NCBI GenBank assembly: GCA_949293555.1
Contig: CASFDV010000002.1
Span: 17,794 to 81,793, forward strand
Length of the DNA: 64,000 nucleotides
DNA from: an uncultured Bacillota bacterium
GTDB taxonomy: Bacteria; Bacillota_I; Bacilli_A; RFN20; CAG-826
Direction of reading: 5' to 3'
A program made the translations under genes and the position numbers. How positions within the stretch are numbered: position 1 is the stretch's first letter; the number at the start of each line of letters is the position of its first letter. Below are positions 57,667-64,000 of the stretch, piece by piece. Under the pieces are notes generated by a model. The model was given only the letters and a program-made list of their open reading frames with translations. It ran no database searches and was not told where the DNA came from.

Positions 57667-58521
57667 CTACCCCTTCCTTCCCAGCCGGAAGTCCATGTGG
57701 GCGACGATCTTCGTCGGAAGGAGGGATTCGTCCGGCATCGCCTCCCAGTCCCGGTTCCGGTAGTCGCCGTAGACGAGCCTGAGATACCCCTCGATGTCCT
57801 GGGGGACGGGGAACTCCCTCCCGTGGAAGGAAAGGGTCCTGTCTCCCTCCATCATCTCCCTTGGATAGACGGAATCCGGGAAGACGGAGTCCGAGTAAAG
57901 GTCGAGCCAGGCCTCGGGGAGGGAGCCGTCCTTGGGCGCCATCTTCCTTTCGAGGGCCTTTCTCCTTTTCATGAGCGACTTCTCGCTCGTGAGCCTCGAG
58001 ATAAGGCGGGAGAAGGGGCCCGCCATCTTTTTCTTCAGTTCAGCCGGCGCGAGCTTGAGGGCGATCCTCCTCTCGTTCCTCTCCACCTGGAGGCGGAGCC
58101 TGGCGAGCTTCGTCATCTTCCCGGTCCTCGAGGGATCCAGGGGCCGGATCTCCACCGCGACCCCCTTGTCCTCGAGCCCCTGCTCGACTTCAGAGGGGAT
58201 CTCCACCAGGGTGAAGCGCTCCCTCATGCGGAGGAAGCCCTCCGGATAGCGGCCGTCCGTCGTGTGGTCCTGGAGGGCATATAGCCTCGAGAGCATGTTC
58301 CCGGTCGAAAGGAGGATGCGGAACACCTCGTAGTCTTCCCTCGGCATCAGAAGGACCGCCTTGTAGGACCACGGGAGGAAATCCTCCTTGAGATAGGCCC
58401 CGAGGAGGGTCTCCCCTCCCAGGAAGAAGCGGATCTTTTCCTCCTGGCACACCCGGAGGATCTCGACGAGCCCCCCGAAGAGGGCTTCCTGGAGCTCCTC
58501 GTACGTCTTGTTCCCAGCCAT
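57667..58521 (-). CDS. LicD-family protein lacking the acidic catalytic motif
   Basis: A 284-residue protein of the LicD family, members of which transfer phosphocholine or phosphoribitol-type groups to surface glycans. The start follows the family: ALFGGLVEILRVCQEEKIRF, FLGGETLLGAYLKEDFLP, then WSYKAVLLMPREDYEVF. The usual P-W-D-D-D-I-D at this point is PWSYKAVL, so the metal-binding acids are gone. The end has DWEAMPDESLLPTKI. It may be inactive or use another chemistry. ATG 58521 has TATACT ending seven bases upstream. It is divergent from ugd. Confidence 0.75.
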   Translation of the reverse strand: MAGNKTYEELQEALFGGLVEILRVCQEEKIRFFLGGETLLGAYLKEDFLPWSYKAVLLMPREDYEVFRILLSTGNMLSRLYALQDHTTDGRYPEGFLRMRERFTLVEIPSEVEQGLEDKGVAVEIRPLDPSRTGKMTKLARLRLQVERNERRIALKLAPAELKKKMAGPFSRLISRLTSEKSLMKRRKALERKMAPKDGSLPEAWLDLYSDSVFPDSVYPREMMEGDRTLSFHGREFPVPQDIEGYLRLVYGDYRNRDWEAMPDESLLPTKIVAHMDFRLGRKG

Positions 58522-58589
58522 ATGGGGAAGTATAGACGAGGAAGCCCCCTTTCGCGCGGGGGCTCTTCCCGAGGTGCTAGAATTCTTTC
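58522..58589. promoter_or_regulatory. Divergent licD-like/ugd promoter with central palindrome
   Basis: Minus-strand TATACT (58534-58529) ends seven bases before the LicD-like ATG; plus-strand TAGAAT (58578-58583) ends six bases before the ugd ATG. Between them AGCCCCC (58543-58549) and GGGGGCT (58558-58564) form a perfect inverted repeat that covers both expected -35 positions. No -35 consensus is present, so a regulator binding the palindrome could control both genes. Confidence 0.6.
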
Positions 58590-59831
58590 ATGCGCATCAC
58601 TGTGGTTGGCCTAGGCTACGTGGGGCTCTCCCTCGCCCTCCTCCTTTCGGAGAAGGACGAGGTGAGGGGCCTCGACGTCGACGAAAGGAAGATCGCCCTC
58701 CTCAAGGAAGGGAAGTCCCCGATCAAGGATCCCCTCATCGAGGACTGGCTCGGGCATCGGGAGGGGCTCCGCTTCCATCCCACCCTTGACCCCGAGGAGG
58801 CTTACAAGGACACCGAGATGGTCGTCCTCGCCGCGCCGACCGACTACGACCCGAGGAAGAACTACTTCGACACCTCGCGCCTGGAGGAGGCGATCGAGAC
58901 CGGGCTCCGGATGACCGAGGGAAGGAAGGTCCCCTTCATCATCAAGTCCACGATCCCCTTCGGCTACACCGCCTCCCTCAAGGAGAAGTACGGGAAGGAC
59001 GTCTTCCTCTTCTCCCCGGAGTTCCTCCGCGAGAGCCACGCCCTGGAGGACAACCTCCATCCCTCGCGGATCATCGTGGGCGGGGACTTCTCCGACCCCT
59101 TCCTCAAGGAAGGCGCGGCCCTCTTCGCGAGCCTTCTCAAGAGCCAGGCCGGCCAAGGGACGCCCGTCCTCTTCATGGGAAGCGGGGAGGCGGAGTCCGT
59201 GAAGCTCTTCGCGAACACCTACCTCGCCCTCCGGGTCGCCTTCTTCAACGAGCTCGACACCTTCTGCGAGGTGAGGGGCCTTTCTTCCTCGGAGGTGATC
59301 AAGGGAGTCTCCCTCGATCCCCGGATCGGGGACTTCTACAACAACCCCAGCTTCGGCTACGGGGGCTATTGCCTTCCCAAGGACACCAAGCAGCTCCGGG
59401 CGAACTTCGAGAACGTCCCCGAGACCCTCATAAGCGCCCTCGTGGAAAGCAACCGCACGAGGAAGGACTTCATCGCCGAACGGACGCTGGAGAAGGCCGG
59501 CTTCTTCGGCGAGGAGCATGAGCGAGGGGAAAACGGCGTCCCCGGGAAGGAAGTCGTCGTCGGGGTGTACCGCCTGACGATGAAGTCGGGCTCGGACAAC
59601 TTCCGGAGCTCCTCCATTCAAGGAGTCATGAAGCGGATCAAGGCGAAAGGCGCGAAGGTCATCGTCTACGAGCCGATCCTCAAGGAGTCCTCCTTCTTCG
59701 GAAGCGAGGTCCTCCGGGACTTCGACCGCTTCGTCCAAGAGTCCGACGTCATCCTCGCCAACCGGGTGGACGAGAAGATCCGCCCCTACATGGGGAAGGT
59801 CTACACCAGGGACCTCTACGGGAGGGACTAG
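58590..59831 (+). CDS. ugd: UDP-glucose 6-dehydrogenase
   Basis: A 413-residue NAD-dependent dehydrogenase that oxidises UDP-glucose to UDP-glucuronate. The Rossmann start is MRITVVGLGYVGLSLALLLS, followed by VVLAAPTDYDPRKNYFDTS, VIKSTI-like FIIKSTIPFGYT, FLFSPEFLRESHAL and the catalytic Cys segment FGYGGYCLPKDTKQL. The length and motifs fit the short bacterial Ugd group. A TAGAAT box ends six bases before ATG 58590; a GAGGTG lies 13 bases upstream, too far for a normal Shine-Dalgarno site. It starts the operon with the epimerase and glf. Confidence 0.95.
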   Translation: MRITVVGLGYVGLSLALLLSEKDEVRGLDVDERKIALLKEGKSPIKDPLIEDWLGHREGLRFHPTLDPEEAYKDTEMVVLAAPTDYDPRKNYFDTSRLEEAIETGLRMTEGRKVPFIIKSTIPFGYTASLKEKYGKDVFLFSPEFLRESHALEDNLHPSRIIVGGDFSDPFLKEGAALFASLLKSQAGQGTPVLFMGSGEAESVKLFANTYLALRVAFFNELDTFCEVRGLSSSEVIKGVSLDPRIGDFYNNPSFGYGGYCLPKDTKQLRANFENVPETLISALVESNRTRKDFIAERTLEKAGFFGEEHERGENGVPGKEVVVGVYRLTMKSGSDNFRSSSIQGVMKRIKAKGAKVIVYEPILKESSFFGSEVLRDFDRFVQESDVILANRVDEKIRPYMGKVYTRDLYGRD

Positions 59832-59833
59832 GG

Positions 59834-60811
59834 GTGAGGATCCTTGTCACCGGCGCCTCCGGCTTCATCGGCTTCCATCTCGCCAGGCGCCTGTTGAAGG
59901 ACGGGCACGAGGTGCTCGGGGTGGACGAGATGAACGCCTACTACGATCCCGCCCTCAAGGAGGGGAGGGAGTCTCTCCTCCGGAAGGAGTTCCCGTCCTA
60001 TAGGTGCCTCCATTTCGGGGTGGAGGACGAGCGCCGGCTCGAGGAAGCCTTCGGGGAGTTCCGTCCGGAGGTCTGCTACCACCTGGCCGCCCAGGCGGGG
60101 GTCCGCCACTCGATCGAGGACCCGGGCTCCTATGTGAGGAGCAACCTCCTCGGGATGTACTCGGTCCTGGAACGGTGCCGCCATCATCCGGTGAAGGCGC
60201 TCGTCTACGCCTCCTCCAGCAGCGTCTACGGCCTCAACTCCAAGGTGCCCTACTCCGTCGAGGACAAGACGGACCGCCCCGTCTCCCTTTACGCGGCGAC
60301 AAAGAAGGCGGGGGAGGAGATGGCCTATAGCTACAGCCGCCTCTACGGGATCCCGATGAGGGGCGTCCGCTTCTTCACCGTCTATGGTTCGTGGGGGAGG
60401 CCCGACATGGCCTACTTCTCCTTCACCGAGAAAATCCTTCGGGGGGAGAGGATCGTCCTCTTCAACGACGGGAAGATGGAGAGGGACTTCACCCACGTGG
60501 GGGACATCGTCGAGGGGCTCGTCCGGATGGGGGAGAGGGAAGTCCCGAAGGACGAGGACGGCACTCCCCACTGGATCTATAACCTCGGGAACAGCCATCC
60601 CGTCCCCCTCCTGGAGTTCGTCAGGACATTGGAAGAAGTTCTTGGGAAGAAGGCCGAGCTTTCCTTCGCTCCCATGCAGAAGGGGGACGTCGCGCGGACA
60701 TGCGCGGACGTGAAGGAGACCGAGCGGGACTTCGGCTTCGCCCCCCGCACGCCTCTTTCGGAAGGGCTCCGGGAGTTCTATTCGTGGTACCGGGAGTGGA
60801 AAGGCCTATGA
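59834..60811 (+). CDS. UDP-glucuronate 4-epimerase-like NAD-dependent epimerase
   Basis: A 325-residue extended short-chain dehydrogenase. It has RILVTGASGFIGFHLARRLL, EMNAYYDPALKEGR (the D-N-x-N-x-Y-Y-D-x-x-L-K-type pattern of UDP-GlcA epimerases), HLAAQAGVRHSIEDPGSYV, the Tyr-x3-Lys pair in SLYAATKKAGE, and FFTVYGSWGRPDMAYFSF. These point to UDP-GlcA to UDP-GalA epimerisation, consistent with ugd immediately upstream. The start is GTG 59834 with GGAGGG upstream. It overlaps glf by 4 bases. Confidence 0.9.
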   Translation: MRILVTGASGFIGFHLARRLLKDGHEVLGVDEMNAYYDPALKEGRESLLRKEFPSYRCLHFGVEDERRLEEAFGEFRPEVCYHLAAQAGVRHSIEDPGSYVRSNLLGMYSVLERCRHHPVKALVYASSSSVYGLNSKVPYSVEDKTDRPVSLYAATKKAGEEMAYSYSRLYGIPMRGVRFFTVYGSWGRPDMAYFSFTEKILRGERIVLFNDGKMERDFTHVGDIVEGLVRMGEREVPKDEDGTPHWIYNLGNSHPVPLLEFVRTLEEVLGKKAELSFAPMQKGDVARTCADVKETERDFGFAPRTPLSEGLREFYSWYREWKGL

Positions 60812-61911
60812 AGGAATACGACTATCTGGTCGTCGGGGCGGGGCTATACGGGGCGACGGTCGCCCACTTCCTCCGCAAGGCGGGGAAGAGGGTCCTTGTC
60901 CTGGAAAAGGAGGATCACTCCGCGGGGATCTGCCACCAGGAGAGGGAGGAGGGGATCTTCGTCCACACCCACGGCGCCCACATCTTCCACACCTCGGACG
61001 AGGAGGTATGGTCCCTTGTCACCTCCTTGACCCCGTTCCGCCCCTACGTGAACCAGCCGAAGGCGAACTACCACGGGCGCCTTTACTCGATGCCCTTCAA
61101 CATGAATACCTTCCACCAGCTTTGGCCGGAGGTCGTCACGGAGGAGGACGCCCATAGGAAGCTGGAGGAGGAATGCGCCCCATACAAGGGGATCGACGAT
61201 GGGACGGTAGAGGGCTGGTGCCTCTCCCACATCGGGCCGACCCTCTACGAGACCTTGGTGAAGCACTACACGGAGAAGCAGTGGGGCCGTCCCTGCTCCG
61301 AGCTGGACAGCTCGATCATCCGGCGGCTGCCCTTGAGGTTCCGCTACGACGACAACTATTTCAATGACATATGCCAGGGGCTGCCGGAGAAGGGCTATGA
61401 CGCGCTCGCGGACTCCCTTCTTGAGGGCGTCAAGGTTCTCTATGGGGTGGATTTCCTCGAAAAAAAGGAGAAATGGATGGGTCTTGCGGAGAAAACCATC
61501 TATTCCGGCCCGATCGACGCGCTTTTCGGGTATTCGGGGGGCACTCTTTCCTGGCGAACCCTGAAATTCGAGAAAGAGACCCTAGACCAAGAGGATTTCC
61601 AAGGCATGGCGGTCATGAACTACACGGACGAGACCGTCCCTTGGACGAGGATCGTCGAGCACAAGCACTTCCTCGGGGACGTCTCCCCGAGGACGATCGT
61701 CACCCGCGAATATAGCGACGAGTGGACCCCGGGAAGGGAAGCCCTCTATCCCCTGAAGGACGAGAGGAACCTGTCCTTGGCGGCGCGCTACAAGGAGCTG
61801 GCCCTCCAGGAAGGGATCCTCCCCGGAGGAAGGCTCGGCACCTACCAGTACCTCGACATGGACGACGTGATCCGGCTCGCCATCGACGATGCCAGGAAGA
61901 TCCTTTCCTAA
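60808..61911 (+). CDS. glf: UDP-galactopyranose mutase
   Basis: A 367-residue flavoenzyme that converts UDP-galactopyranose to UDP-galactofuranose, a sugar of bacterial surface glycans. FAD-binding [17 protein letters not shown] starts at residue 5. [48 protein letters not shown] and the final [10 protein letters not shown] are diagnostic. The start ATG 60808 overlaps the epimerase stop (ATGA). Its substrate would come from GalE at 37960. A run of seven A lies at 61460. Confidence 0.95.
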   Translation: MKEYDYLVVGAGLYGATVAHFLRKAGKRVLVLEKEDHSAGICHQEREEGIFVHTHGAHIFHTSDEEVWSLVTSLTPFRPYVNQPKANYHGRLYSMPFNMNTFHQLWPEVVTEEDAHRKLEEECAPYKGIDDGTVEGWCLSHIGPTLYETLVKHYTEKQWGRPCSELDSSIIRRLPLRFRYDDNYFNDICQGLPEKGYDALADSLLEGVKVLYGVDFLEKKEKWMGLAEKTIYSGPIDALFGYSGGTLSWRTLKFEKETLDQEDFQGMAVMNYTDETVPWTRIVEHKHFLGDVSPRTIVTREYSDEWTPGREALYPLKDERNLSLAARYKELALQEGILPGGRLGTYQYLDMDDVIRLAIDDARKILS

Positions 61912-61948
61912 GGCCTTCTGCGGATACCATCCGGGGGCTTCCCTCGCC

Positions 61949-61973
61949 TATAATGCGCATAAGCGCAAAGGAG
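61949..61973 (+). promoter_or_regulatory. gpmA promoter -10 box and palindromic leader
   Basis: A perfect TATAAT (61949-61954) is followed by GCGC, ATAA, GCGC (61955-61966; 5 base pairs if TGCGC/GCGCA is counted) and then AAAGGAG (61967-61973) before ATG 61980. The order TATAATGC, palindrome, AAAGGAG matches the eno leader. Confidence 0.65.
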
Positions 61974-61979
61974 CATCTA

Positions 61980-62687
61980 ATGGTCAAACTAGTACTGATC
62001 CGCCACGGCCAGTCCATGTGGAACCTCGAGAACAAGTTCACGGGCTGGACCGACGTCGACCTCTCGCCGAAGGGAGTGGAGGAGGCCACCGAGGCCGGGC
62101 GCACCCTAAAGAAGGACGGCTATACGTTCGACGTCGCCCACACCTCCGTCCTCATGAGGGCGAACAAGACGATGGACCTCGCCCTCAAGGAGCTGGGGCT
62201 CGAGGGGATCGAGAAGCACTACAGCTGGCGCCTCAACGAGCGCCACTACGGCGCCCTCCAGGGCCTCAACAAGGCCGAGAGCGCGGTCAAGTGGGGCGAC
62301 GAGCAGGTGCACATCTGGCGGAGGAGCGCCAATGTCCAGCCGCCGGCCCTTACCAAGGACGACCCCCGCTGGCCCGGGAACCAGGAGCTCTACCGCCACC
62401 TCGTCGAGACCGGCGAGATGGAGGAGGAGGACCTCCCCCTCACCGAGTGCCTCGTGGACACCGCCAGGAGGGTGAAGCCCTACTTCGACAAGGAGATCGC
62501 CCCCGCGGTCAAGTCCGGGAAGAAGGTCCTCATCGCCGCGCACGGCAACAGCCTCCGCGCCCTCGTCATGGAGCTCGAGCACCTGAGCGCCGAGGAGATC
62601 GTCGGGGTGGAGATCCCCACGGGGAAGCCCCTCGTCTACGAGCTCGACGAGAACACCCTCGAGGTGCTGAACAAGTACTACCTCTAG
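61980..62687 (+). CDS. gpmA: 2,3-bisphosphoglycerate-dependent phosphoglycerate mutase
   Basis: A 235-residue histidine-phosphatase-superfamily enzyme. The phospho-acceptor motif is [20 protein letters not shown] (His near residue 9), with [28 protein letters not shown], the second catalytic His in [13 protein letters not shown] and the [14 protein letters not shown] ending. It interconverts 3- and 2-phosphoglycerate, just before enolase in glycolysis. It has its own promoter, an AAAGGAG site and a strong terminator. Confidence 0.97.
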   Translation: MVKLVLIRHGQSMWNLENKFTGWTDVDLSPKGVEEATEAGRTLKKDGYTFDVAHTSVLMRANKTMDLALKELGLEGIEKHYSWRLNERHYGALQGLNKAESAVKWGDEQVHIWRRSANVQPPALTKDDPRWPGNQELYRHLVETGEMEEEDLPLTECLVDTARRVKPYFDKEIAPAVKSGKKVLIAAHGNSLRALVMELEHLSAEEIVGVEIPTGKPLVYELDENTLEVLNKYYL

Positions 62688-62705
62688 GAAAGGGACTAGC
62701 GAGAA

Positions 62706-62727
62706 GGCCCGGGCGACCGGGCCTTTT
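62706..62727. terminator. Rho-independent terminator of gpmA
   Basis: GGCCCGG (62706-62712), loop GCGA and CCGGGCC (62717-62723) followed by TTTT. It lies 18 bases after gpmA and next to the stop of the convergent patatin-like gene. Confidence 0.92.
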
Positions 62728-63987
62728 CTAGATGATCCCCCGCTCCTTCAGGATCAGGAAGAAGGCGATGAGAGGGGCGACCTCAGGCGAGAGCCTCGTC
62801 AGTTCCTCGTAGGAAAGGAGATGCGACCCTTCCTTGGCCTCCTGGTAGAGGCAGGCGAGGAGGTCCATCCGGTGCTTTTCCTGGATTCTCTTGCAGTTCC
62901 TGTGGATTTTGAAGAAATTCGAGGTTTTAAGCGTCTTCTTGTGCTCGAGGATCTTCTTCTCGCACTGGCGGAGGAACGGGCGGAACTCGTATTCGCGGAG
63001 ATAGGGGATCCCGCACCAGGCGCCGACCATCTCAGCGGCCCGGATGATCAGGTCCTCCTCGGTCCGAGGAACGAAGCCACGGTAGGAAAGGACCTCCTGG
63101 ATCCTGTGGTAGTCGTAGATGTGCCCGCGACGGATGAGCATCTCGGTGAGTTCCTCGGAGTAGGAACGGATGGCCCTTCCCTTGTGGAAGGCGTACTCAT
63201 GGCCAAGCGAGTCCCCGAGCGCCTTCTTCGCGTCGAGGTAGCCGAGCTCGATGTTCGCGTCCACCGCGTCCCTCTCGAAGTCGAAGAAGGAGCCGGTCTT
63301 GTGGGAGGGGGTGATGAGGGTGACGAAGGGAAGGTCCCTGAGCTCGGGGTGCTGGGGGACCTTGGGCCAGCCGTGGAGCTCGATCGCGACGATCTCCTCC
63401 GCGCCCAGGCGGAGGGCGTAGTCGATGGGCAGGTTGTTCCGATAGCCCCCGTCGAGATAAGCCTTCCCGCGGATCCATTTGATCGGAAGGACGGGGTAGC
63501 AGGCCGCGGAGGCGATGAGGAACTCCTTCATGAGGTCGTCGGACACCTCGTTGAGGAGGATGTCCACTTCCTCGAAGGTGGGGAAGCGGACGGTGACGAT
63601 CCCGACCTTCACCCCGGAGGAGCGGAGCCTTTCCGGATCGACGTTATCCTCGATCAGCTGGACGAGGGGCGCGACGTCCCCTCCTCCGTACCAGAGATAG
63701 TCGGCCGCGTAGTTCACGATCTCCTTCCTCGTCTCGCGGGAGAAGCCCTTGAGGAGGGAGGGGCCGAGGTTCACCCCGTTCCGGATCACCGTCTTGATGG
63801 TGATGTTCCTCCAGATCTCGAGGTTCTCCTCGAGCCTTCCCTGGGCGAACATCGTCGCGTTCAAGGCCCCGATCGAGGTCCCGGTCATCACGGAGAAAGA
63901 CATCCCCTTCTCCACGAGATAGCGGTAGGCCCCGGCCTCGTAGGCGCCAAGGGAACCGCCTCCGCATAGGACCAGGCCTCTTTCCAT
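62728..63987 (-). CDS. Patatin-like phospholipase
   Basis: A 419-residue patatin-family lipid hydrolase. The oxyanion loop is GLVLCGGGSLGAYEAGA (residues 4-20), the nucleophile Ser is in MTGTSIGALNA (G-x-S-x-G), and the catalytic Asp is in AYLDGGYRNNLPIDYA (D-G-G). The C-terminal 150 residues are helical and charged with KILEHKKTLKTSNFFKIHR. There is no signal peptide, so it is likely cytoplasmic or peripheral. It probably removes fatty acids from phospholipids. ATG 63987 lies 14 bases from the window edge, so the promoter cannot be judged. Confidence 0.93.
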   Translation of the reverse strand: MERGLVLCGGGSLGAYEAGAYRYLVEKGMSFSVMTGTSIGALNATMFAQGRLEENLEIWRNITIKTVIRNGVNLGPSLLKGFSRETRKEIVNYAADYLWYGGGDVAPLVQLIEDNVDPERLRSSGVKVGIVTVRFPTFEEVDILLNEVSDDLMKEFLIASAACYPVLPIKWIRGKAYLDGGYRNNLPIDYALRLGAEEIVAIELHGWPKVPQHPELRDLPFVTLITPSHKTGSFFDFERDAVDANIELGYLDAKKALGDSLGHEYAFHKGRAIRSYSEELTEMLIRRGHIYDYHRIQEVLSYRGFVPRTEEDLIIRAAEMVGAWCGIPYLREYEFRPFLRQCEKKILEHKKTLKTSNFFKIHRNCKRIQEKHRMDLLACLYQEAKEGSHLLSYEELTRLSPEVAPLIAFFLILKERGII

Positions 63988-64000
63988 GGCTAAGGATTAC

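Overview
The window looks like a chromosomal segment of an uncultured, GC-rich, low-genome-complexity Bacilli/Mollicutes-like bacterium of the kind found in animal guts (RF39/RFN20/Erysipelotrichia-type lineages). This is an inference. It rests on standard-code genes with GGAGG ribosome binding sites, a UgpC/MsmK-type sugar ABC ATPase carrying a long charged insertion (known from mycoplasmal UgpC), GatCAB together with AsnRS, DUF1836, DUF402 and DUF47 proteins, a Firmicutes-style IS3 OrfA remnant, and serine-rich lipoproteins (Cys followed by runs of Ser/Glu). No rRNA, tRNA or CRISPR was found.

Layout. 0-4.8 kb (minus): a sugar-transport ATPase followed by two pectate-lyase-fold (GH28-like) lipoproteins. 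4.9-6.2 kb: enolase. 6.3-13.9 kb: a first surface-polysaccharide block with a GT-D-like protein, an O-antigen-ligase-like membrane protein, a lipoprotein, a TupA-like ATP-grasp protein and three GT4 glycosyltransferases. 14-22 kb: housekeeping genes: ung, a TPP riboswitch with a ThiT-like transporter, DUF47 and DUF402 proteins, a ferredoxin-NADP-reductase-like flavoprotein, and the tsaE-tsaB-rimI-tsaD operon. 22-32.4 kb: a lipoprotein, asnS, a 51-residue membrane protein, a three-gene membrane operon, then pcrA-ligA and a GT-C-like membrane protein. 32.4-34 kb: a decayed IS3-family element between two truncated genes. 34-40.8 kb: gatC-gatA-gatB-DUF1836-galE-hydrolase-ATP-grasp. 40.8-57.6 kb: a capsule/teichoic-type polysaccharide region with two Wzy-like polymerases, capG, capE and capF (UDP-N-acetyl-L-fucosamine), GT4 enzymes and a Wzx flippase; much of 44.8-53.9 kb is clearly AT-richer than its flanks, as expected for exchanged DNA. 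57.6-61.9 kb: LicD-like, ugd, a UDP-glucuronate 4-epimerase and glf. 62-64 kb: gpmA and a patatin-like phospholipase.

How it fits together. GalE, Ugd, the UDP-GlcA epimerase, Glf and CapE/F/G would supply UDP-Gal, UDP-GlcA, UDP-GalA, UDP-Galf and UDP-L-FucNAc. GT4 enzymes would build a repeat unit, Wzx would flip it, and the Wzy/ligase-like proteins would polymerise or attach it. One GT4 gene carries a run of nine G that throws it out of frame, which could be an on/off phase-variation switch.

Two regulatory themes stand out. First, several genes have a TATAAT-like -10 box ending only 6-10 bases before the start codon with no well-placed Shine-Dalgarno sequence, which points to leaderless or near-leaderless transcripts, often from divergent promoters. 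Second, eno and gpmA, which encode consecutive glycolytic enzymes, share a TATAATGC box, a palindromic leader and an AAAGGAG site. Several proteins look like catalytically altered family members: a LicD without its acidic motif, an ABC-ATPase-like protein without Walker A fused to membrane helices, and an AAA ATPase with Gly in place of the Walker B Glu.
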